Origin: Pseudomonadota bacterium
GTDB taxonomy: Bacteria > Pseudomonadota > Gammaproteobacteria > Pseudomonadales > Azotimanducaceae
Direction of reading: 5' to 3'
NCBI GenBank assembly: GCA_027624035.1
Contig: JAQBUI010000041.1
Location: forward strand, 1-37,426
DNA length: 37,426 nt
Positions 32,420 through 37,426 of the stretch are shown here, one piece after another; position 1 is the stretch's first letter; each line of letters starts with the position of its first letter. The notes beneath the pieces are model-generated. The model was not told the origin of the DNA. It saw nothing but the letters and a program-made list of their open reading frames with translations, and made no database searches. A program made the position numbers and the translations under genes.

Positions 32420-33414
32420 GTCATGGCTCCTGTGAAGGTCCGGATGAGTTCGATGACCGTATCCGGCGCCGCACGGATCAGATCAAGGGCGGCGTGCCGC
32501 TGCCGGTCGCGTTCGGTCGCGGTAAGGTATTCGAGCGGTGACTTGCCGTCCACTCTCGCCAGTAAACAGGCGATAGTGTGCCGTACACTGCCCGCCTCGG
32601 ATGCCGGGCCGCCCTGTTCAAGGTAAGTCTGCCAGAAGACCGTGGCCGCCTGCTCAAAGGTCGCCGGGCAGACGTGGTTGGCCTTGGCGAGAAGATGGGT
32701 CAGGGCGAATCCGGTATCAAAGGCGGGGTCGCCCCTGTGGATGACTTCATGGTCCAGCAGGATGAGTTTGCCTTGCCGAACGAGTATGTTTTTGGGGCTG
32801 AAGTCGCCGTGCACCAGGGCGGTGTTGCAGTTTTGGGTATCTCTGATCAGTGCTTCGAGGAAAGTTGCTGCGCCGGGAAGCCGGGTCGCGGTATGGGCGT
32901 AGTAGGGCTGAAGTCTGAGCGACTCGAAAAAGCTCCGGTCTGTGAAATGGCCCAGGATGTTCGGGTCGGCAGTGTGGATCCTCGCCAGTATCGTGGCAAA
33001 CTGGCGTACATGGTCCGGTTGCACATCATTGTGCAGCAACATCGATTTCCAGTTCTGATGGGGCGTCGGTACTGCGGTCATGGCCAGCAGGTGGAGCTGC
33101 CGGTCTTCAAAGCGCAAGGCTGGCACCTGGCCGGGTTCCAGCAGCACGCCAAGGGCTCGCATGCCTTCTGCTTCACGATGGATTCTGGCCGGGTCGGCGC
33201 GCCAGTCGGCGTCTACCCGGAGTTTTGACAACGCCTGTTTGATAACGAGTGAAGGATGGTGCGAATCCCCCTGACGTTCCACCAGGACGCATCGGTTGGA
33301 GACGCCGCCGCTGAGGGTGGTATATCGGCAGGGCTCGTCCAGTTCGACGTGGCCGTGTTGGCGCAGATAGTGGGCGAGTTCCCGGTGGCGCTCAATATCC
33401 ATCGCCGCGGCCAC
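32416..33414 (-). CDS. APH/choline-kinase-fold phosphotransferase (MtnK-like)
   Basis: A 332-residue kinase of the aminoglycoside phosphotransferase fold. The nucleotide lobe has LSGGVSNRCVLVE and the ATP-binding Lys in LVIKQALSKLRVDADW; the catalytic loop is ALVHGDFSPKNILV and the Mg-binding Asp is in LILLDHEVIHRGDPAFDTG. VIKQAL-LR is close to methylthioribose kinase, so a sugar or sugar-acid hydroxyl is the likely acceptor. The GTG start overlaps the preceding stop as TAGTG with GGAG just upstream; an ATG four codons later is possible. Its stop overlaps the enolase-like start by four bases. It probably supplies that enzyme's phosphorylated substrate. Confidence 0.85.
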   Translation of the reverse strand: MAAAMDIERHRELAHYLRQHGHVELDEPCRYTTLSGGVSNRCVLVERQGDSHHPSLVIKQALSKLRVDADWRADPARIHREAEGMRALGVLLEPGQVPALRFEDRQLHLLAMTAVPTPHQNWKSMLLHNDVQPDHVRQFATILARIHTADPNILGHFTDRSFFESLRLQPYYAHTATRLPGAATFLEALIRDTQNCNTALVHGDFSPKNILVRQGKLILLDHEVIHRGDPAFDTGFALTHLLAKANHVCPATFEQAATVFWQTYLEQGGPASEAGSVRHTIACLLARVDGKSPLEYLTATERDRQRHAALDLIRAAPDTVIELIRTFTGAMT

Positions 33415-34517
33415 TACTCCGCCGTGGCAGTGTGCTCGCGGCGCAGCAGTTCCCAGTTGATCTCGTAGCCAAGGCCCGGTTCTGTCGGTGCATACACCAG
33501 CCCCTGGTCGTCCACCTCGATGTCCTCCACCAGCCCGAACTTGTTAGCACCGGTACACGGGAAGACCTCGTAGAATTCACAGTTGGGCACCGCCATGGTG
33601 ACATGCAGATTGGCGACATTGTTCAGGCTGTTCCCGCCATGGTGGATCTCGCAGTTCATGTTGAAGCCCTCTGCCAGATGGCAGAGCCGAACCAGCGGGG
33701 TGATGCCACCGGTAATGGCAACATCGCCGCGCAACATATCGGTCGCGTTCTGGGTGATCCACGGGGCCATGCCATAGTAGCGCCCGGGGGTGTATTCCGT
33801 TGACATGATGGGGATGTCAAGTTTGTCCCGCAGCTTGACGTAGTTGTAGAGGTCCTCCTCGACCAGGGGGTCTTCGTACCAGTAGTAGTTCAGGTCCTCG
33901 ATCGCCCGGCCCACCCGCAGCGCATCCGGGTATCGGTAGGCCCACATGGAATCCAGCATCAGCAGCATGTCGTCACCCACCGCGTCGCGGACTGCCTCGC
34001 AGATTTTGATGTCCGCACTGGCCTGCCCATGGGGATGCAGCTTGTGTGCGGCCCAGCCGAGTTCCTTGAACAGGATGGCTTCTTCGGCATAGGCTTCGAT
34101 GGATTCGTGCCAGGCCGTGCTGGAGTAGGCTGGCACGGCATCCTTGCAGGTGCCCAGCAGGCGATGGATGGGCTGGCCGGCCTGCTTGCCGTTGATGTCC
34201 CACAGGCAGATGTCGATGGCACCGATCACGTAGGTGGAAACGGACCGGTTCATTTTCCACATCTCCCACCAGATCTGCCCGATATCGAGCGGATTTCGCC
34301 CCATGACAATCGGCTTGATGAATTCGATCAGGCCCGGTGCAAAATGGTTGGCCCCCATTCTGGATGAACCCAGGAAGGCGTTGCCGGTGACGCCCTCATC
34401 GGTTTCGACCGAGACGACGCCAAGCTGGCGGGTATTGCCAAACTGGGTACCCACACCGGTTTTCCACGGTTCGGTGTGCCAGTTGAACATCTCGATTTTG
34501 ACATTGGTAATCTTCAT
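33414..34517 (-). CDS. Mandelate racemase/muconate-lactonizing enzyme family protein, probable sugar-acid dehydratase
   Basis: A 367-residue enolase-superfamily member. The capping domain opens MKITNVKIEMFNWHTEPWK, which fixes the ATG at 34517. The barrel has a Lys-x-His element in AAHKLHPHGQ (family proteins have KxK or KxH here), metal ligands Asp in MLLMLDSMWAYRYPD, Glu in YYWYEDPLVEED and Glu in IMSTEYTPG, and a catalytic His in CEIHHGGNSLNN. This is the arrangement of acid-sugar dehydratases, which turn aldonates into 2-keto-3-deoxy acids. It lies 7 bp after the small-subunit gene and directly before the kinase. The exact sugar acid is unknown. Confidence 0.87.
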   Translation of the reverse strand: MKITNVKIEMFNWHTEPWKTGVGTQFGNTRQLGVVSVETDEGVTGNAFLGSSRMGANHFAPGLIEFIKPIVMGRNPLDIGQIWWEMWKMNRSVSTYVIGAIDICLWDINGKQAGQPIHRLLGTCKDAVPAYSSTAWHESIEAYAEEAILFKELGWAAHKLHPHGQASADIKICEAVRDAVGDDMLLMLDSMWAYRYPDALRVGRAIEDLNYYWYEDPLVEEDLYNYVKLRDKLDIPIMSTEYTPGRYYGMAPWITQNATDMLRGDVAITGGITPLVRLCHLAEGFNMNCEIHHGGNSLNNVANLHVTMAVPNCEFYEVFPCTGANKFGLVEDIEVDDQGLVYAPTEPGLGYEINWELLRREHTATAE

Positions 34518-34524
34518 GAACGTG

Positions 34525-34992
34525 TCAGCCCCGGTAGATCTTGCCCATCTTTCGTACTGGTTCGAGCAGCGACAGATCGCCTTTTTCGACTGTGTTGCCC
34601 TGCGGGAAGGGCGGGCCGGCCGGATAGCCGAGGGCAGTGACCACCCGGTCATCCTGATAATAGCAACCGAGGGCCTGGGTGATCAGCGTCTGGGCGAACC
34701 GCGGCTCGGTGGCGCGGGATGTGTTCACGAGGTCAATCGCATCGTCGGCCGATAGCCCGCCAAATGCGATTCCCAGTCGTTTCTGAGCCAGGTCCTCGGC
34801 GGCATCCAGGTCAGCCCGGATGGCATCCAGGGCCTCGGGTGCAAATTCAGCGACGTATCCCATGAGGTCCAGTTCGCCCGCCGAGGGCATGCCGCGCCCG
34901 GCATCAGCCGGAATGATGGCATCCAGCATCACCCTCAGGGTTCGGCTTTGAGTCTCGGAGAGTCCGCTGTCCGATACGATTCGTTCTGCCAT
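34525..34992 (-). CDS. Gluconate 2-dehydrogenase subunit 3 family protein
   Basis: A 155-residue protein that resembles the small subunit 3 of GMC-type membrane gluconate 2-dehydrogenases (LSETQSRTLRVMLDAIIPADAGRGMPSAGELDLMGYV... LGYPAGPPFPQGNT). Subunit 3 helps export or mature the flavoprotein subunit. There is no obvious Tat signal sequence. It lies nine bases after the GMC gene, which would be its partner. No cytochrome c subunit is present in the window. Confidence 0.85.
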   Translation of the reverse strand: MAERIVSDSGLSETQSRTLRVMLDAIIPADAGRGMPSAGELDLMGYVAEFAPEALDAIRADLDAAEDLAQKRLGIAFGGLSADDAIDLVNTSRATEPRFAQTLITQALGCYYQDDRVVTALGYPAGPPFPQGNTVEKGDLSLLEPVRKMGKIYRG

Positions 34993-35001
34993 GTTAGTCT
35001 C

Positions 35002-36606
35002 CTAATCGAACAGGTTAGCCAGGTTCTTTTTCATGTTGTCGGCAATGTACAGCGCCAGCGCCTGAATGGTGGTCGTGGGGTTCACCGCACCAGCGGTCAC
35101 GAAGATGCTGCCGTCGATGATAAAGAGGTTCCTGACGTCGTGGGACCGTCCCCATTCATTGACCACCGACTTTGCCGGGTCCTTTCCCATCCGGGCGGTG
35201 CCCATCAGATGCCATCCCGTATGCCGGTTCTGGCCCCAGGAGTTCACCTGGAACGCCCCGGCGGCTTCCAGCGCCTCGGTCGCAGAGCGGATTCCATGTG
35301 CCAGCATGCGCTGACTGTTCTCGCTCAGCCGATAGGTGATCTTCGGCGCGGGGATGCCACTTGAGTCCTTCAGGTCCGGGTCCAGGGTCACGGTGTTGAT
35401 CTCCTCGGGCAGGTCCTCACAGCAAATGTTGAACAGAACGGAGTTCCCGAGATACTTCCTGAATGCTTCATGATGGCCCTTGCCGAGGGGAATATCGCCC
35501 CGGGCCACGCCCTGCAGCGCCAGGGAAAGGGGCGCCTGGCCACGCGTCACCTGCAGGGTATAGCCGCGCACGAAGTCTCTCGACGGGTCTGTTTCATAAA
35601 ACTGCTGGCTGAGCAGGCTGGTTCCCTGGGGGCCCAGATGCCCGTCAAGATTTCCATCCAGAAAGCCCTCCACATGGCCCCAGGGATGGAACATGAGGTT
35701 CTTGCCCACCAGCCCCGAGCGGTTTGCCAGACCATCCGGGAAGCGCTTCGAGGTGGAATTGAGCAGCAGTCTGGGGGTGCCGACACCGTTACAGGCCATG
35801 ATCACGACATGAGCGGCCTGGAACTGTTCGACGCCGTTCTCATCGAAATAGATGGCGCCCGTGGCCATGTCATTGTCGTCCACAGTGATCTCACGGACCC
35901 GGCAGCGGGTCCTCAGTTCGACCCCAAGTCGCTGATTGAGTGGCCAGTAGGCGATGTCGACACTGCTCTTGGCACCCTGGGCACAACCGGAATTGCAGGG
36001 GCCAAGGTTCAGGCATTTGCCTCTGCCCTCATAGTCCTCGCTGATGATGGCGGCGTCGGAAGGCCACCAGTGCCAGCCCAGCTTGTTGAAGCCCCGGGCG
36101 ACGGCGTTGCCCATTTTCCCGATGGGTATGTGGGGCAGCGGCGGTTCGTGGTATGGGATGGCAGGGTCGCCAGCGAGTCCCGAGACGCCCATGTTGCGAT
36201 CATTCTGGGCGAAATAGGGTTCGAGGTCATAGTAGTCAACGGGCCAGTCGTCGCCGACGCCGTCCAGTGAGCGGGTCCTGAAGTCTGACGGCTTGAACCT
36301 CGGAAAGTGTCCTGAATACAGTACGGTGCCGCCCCCCACACCGTTGAAGTTGGCCACAGAGACGGCGGAGTCGTCCTCATTGATTGGGTAGTCGGTGTCC
36401 CGCTTGCGAACATTGGGGCTCTGGCTGTACGCCACGTTTCGCAACACCTGCCACTCGCGGCGGTTGCTGGGGTAGTCGGCGGGGTTCATCCAGTCGCCCT
36501 GTTCCAGGCAGACGATTCGCATTCTGGTGTCGGACAGGCTCCAGGCGGCGGCAGCGCTTGAGGCGCCGGCACCGATGATCAGAATATCCGCAATATCTTC
36601 AGCCAC
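35002..36606 (-). CDS. GMC-family FAD-dependent oxidoreductase (gluconate 2-dehydrogenase large-subunit type)
   Basis: A 534-residue flavoprotein. The FAD Rossmann loop is DILIIGAGASSAAAAWSLSD; the second block is VANFNGVGGGTVLYSGHFPR; substrate-domain Cys-rich GKCLNLGPCNSGCAQGAK is typical of the gluconate/sorbitol dehydrogenase branch; the C-terminal catalytic pair lies in HTGWHLMGTARMG and TAGAVNPTTTIQALALYIAD. It oxidises a secondary or anomeric hydroxyl of a sugar or sugar acid and hands electrons to the respiratory chain. It is followed by its subunit 3 gene and preceded by the SDR gene, 88 bp upstream. Confidence 0.9.
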   Translation of the reverse strand: MAEDIADILIIGAGASSAAAAWSLSDTRMRIVCLEQGDWMNPADYPSNRREWQVLRNVAYSQSPNVRKRDTDYPINEDDSAVSVANFNGVGGGTVLYSGHFPRFKPSDFRTRSLDGVGDDWPVDYYDLEPYFAQNDRNMGVSGLAGDPAIPYHEPPLPHIPIGKMGNAVARGFNKLGWHWWPSDAAIISEDYEGRGKCLNLGPCNSGCAQGAKSSVDIAYWPLNQRLGVELRTRCRVREITVDDNDMATGAIYFDENGVEQFQAAHVVIMACNGVGTPRLLLNSTSKRFPDGLANRSGLVGKNLMFHPWGHVEGFLDGNLDGHLGPQGTSLLSQQFYETDPSRDFVRGYTLQVTRGQAPLSLALQGVARGDIPLGKGHHEAFRKYLGNSVLFNICCEDLPEEINTVTLDPDLKDSSGIPAPKITYRLSENSQRMLAHGIRSATEALEAAGAFQVNSWGQNRHTGWHLMGTARMGKDPAKSVVNEWGRSHDVRNLFIIDGSIFVTAGAVNPTTTIQALALYIADNMKKNLANLFD

Positions 36607-36694
36607 CTTGTCTGTCTCCTCAAATCCGGTTTCTCAAATGGGTTCGATGGTATCAGTGTCCTGATGTCCGGGGAATGGTCAGCAGCATGACAGG

Positions 36695-37426
36695 TCAGTG
36701 CATTTCGAGACCACCAGCGACCGCCAGCGCGATACCGGTGACGTTGCGGGCGGTGGCGAGGTAAACGGCGGTCTCGCCCATGTCGGCCTCGGTCTGGGGC
36801 CTGCCCAGCGGAATCATCTGCTGCATGCGTTGCTCGAACGCGGCATCGCCCTGATTGGCCATCAGATGGTCATACCACATGGCGGTTCCGACAATACCAG
36901 GGCAAAGCGCATTGACCCGGATGCCCATGGGTGCAAACTCGAGGGCCAGAGACTGGGTGAGCCCGACCACGGCAAACTTCGAGGCGCAGTAGGCAGACAG
37001 ATTGGCGCTGCCCTTCTTGCCTGCAATGGAGGCGGTATTGACGACGGCTGCATCCTTTGAGGTCTGCAGATGAGGTAGTGCGGCGCGTATCATATTGAAG
37101 ATTCCCTTGACGTTGACGTCGAAGGTCCGGTCCCAGTCTGCTTCACTGAAGGCTCCGATCGGGCCACTCGCGATGACGCCGGCATTGTTTGCCAGCACGT
37201 CCAGGCCGCCGAACCTGGCCACGGTTGCTTTCACTGCAGCGTCACAGGAGGCGGCGTCAGTGACGTCCAGGTGAACCAGGTCCACGGGCCCGAGGCCAGC
37301 CAGGGCATCCACGGTTTCCTTCATTTCGTGATCCGACGCAAGGTCGTAGTTCCACTGGCCCTTCTTGCCCAGATCGCCGATCATGACCTGGTCTCCCGCT
37401 TCCAGAAAAGCCCGTGCGATACCCCG
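36695..37426 (-). CDS. Short-chain dehydrogenase/reductase, partial (5' end outside window)
   Basis: The frame continues past an internal ATG at 37384 to the right edge as RGIARAFLEAGDQVMIGDLG, the Rossmann helix and second strand of an SDR, so the true start and first TGxxxGIG Gly lie outside. Visible: NNAGVIASGPIG, the catalytic Ser in NTASIAGKKGS, Tyr and Lys in AYCASKFAVVGLTQSLALEF, and the C-terminal GIRVNALCPGIVGTAMW. A classical NAD(P)-dependent oxidoreductase, probably working on the same substrate as the GMC dehydrogenase downstream. Confidence 0.9.
   Translation of the reverse strand, partial: RGIARAFLEAGDQVMIGDLGKKGQWNYDLASDHEMKETVDALAGLGPVDLVHLDVTDAASCDAAVKATVARFGGLDVLANNAGVIASGPIGAFSEADWDRTFDVNVKGIFNMIRAALPHLQTSKDAAVVNTASIAGKKGSANLSAYCASKFAVVGLTQSLALEFAPMGIRVNALCPGIVGTAMWYDHLMANQGDAAFEQRMQQMIPLGRPQTEADMGETAVYLATARNVTGIALAVAGGLEMH

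Noticed and set aside
37384..37384. ATG at 37384 as the start of the SDR gene
   Set aside because: The frame upstream encodes the expected Rossmann helix and strand up to the window edge, so the real start lies outside.

Overview
The window is a stretch of chromosome from a GC-rich bacterium, most likely an uncultured, probably marine or environmental, Pseudomonadota (gammaproteobacterial in flavour). The assignment rests on gene families only (MDR oxidoreductase, CaiB/BaiF CoA-transferases, several phytanoyl-CoA dioxygenase-type oxygenases, GFA and YCII proteins, GMC oxidoreductase with a small subunit). No rRNA, tRNA, CRISPR array, insertion sequence or phage gene was seen, and both edges cut through genes.

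Layout. 1-6.8 kb: a cut polysaccharide-pyruvyl-transferase-like gene, a CurA-type NADP oxidoreductase divergent from a PhyH oxygenase across a perfect 20-bp palindrome, a D-aminoacylase-type amidohydrolase, then a glutamate-1-semialdehyde-aminomutase-like aminotransferase and a class II aldolase in tandem. 6.8-10 kb: an ECF sigma factor with a SnoaL-like tail, divergent from a secreted protein, then a DUF6614-like and a GFA gene. 10.1-11.3 kb: a GrdB/PrdB-like protein interrupted by one in-frame TGA that I read as selenocysteine (UPLC motif, hairpin just downstream). 11.6-20.6 kb: a co-directional run of an SCP2-like/PhyH fusion, a second PhyH, a methyltransferase, a 1617-residue UvrA-like protein with four ABC ATPase cores (two UvrA modules fused) and a QW-repeat alpha/alpha-barrel protein. 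20.7-25.7 kb: a GST, a fourth PhyH protein and two overlapping CoA-transferase genes. 25.8-26.6 kb: an intact YCII gene followed by debris of three broken genes.

26.6-28.2 kb holds the most striking regulatory element: a compact methionyl-tRNA synthetase gene preceded by a 24-codon Met-rich leader peptide (Met-Met-Gln-Met-Met-Thr-Met run), competing RNA hairpins and a strong intrinsic terminator. This is a complete ribosome-mediated transcription attenuator that would sense charged Met-tRNA. 28.2-29.9 kb: an ABC-type AAA ATPase and a convergent NYN/LOTUS protein whose Shine-Dalgarno lies in a hairpin.

29.9-37.4 kb is a minus-strand block of overlapping or closely spaced genes: SDR, GMC dehydrogenase and its small subunit, a mandelate-racemase-type dehydratase, an APH/MtnK-fold kinase, an enolase paralogue lacking the catalytic-site His, and a beta-lactamase-fold hydrolase broken by one TAG. 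Taken together it looks like a pathway that oxidises a sugar or polyol, dehydrates the acid, phosphorylates the product and finishes with an enolase-type reaction. The substrate is unknown.
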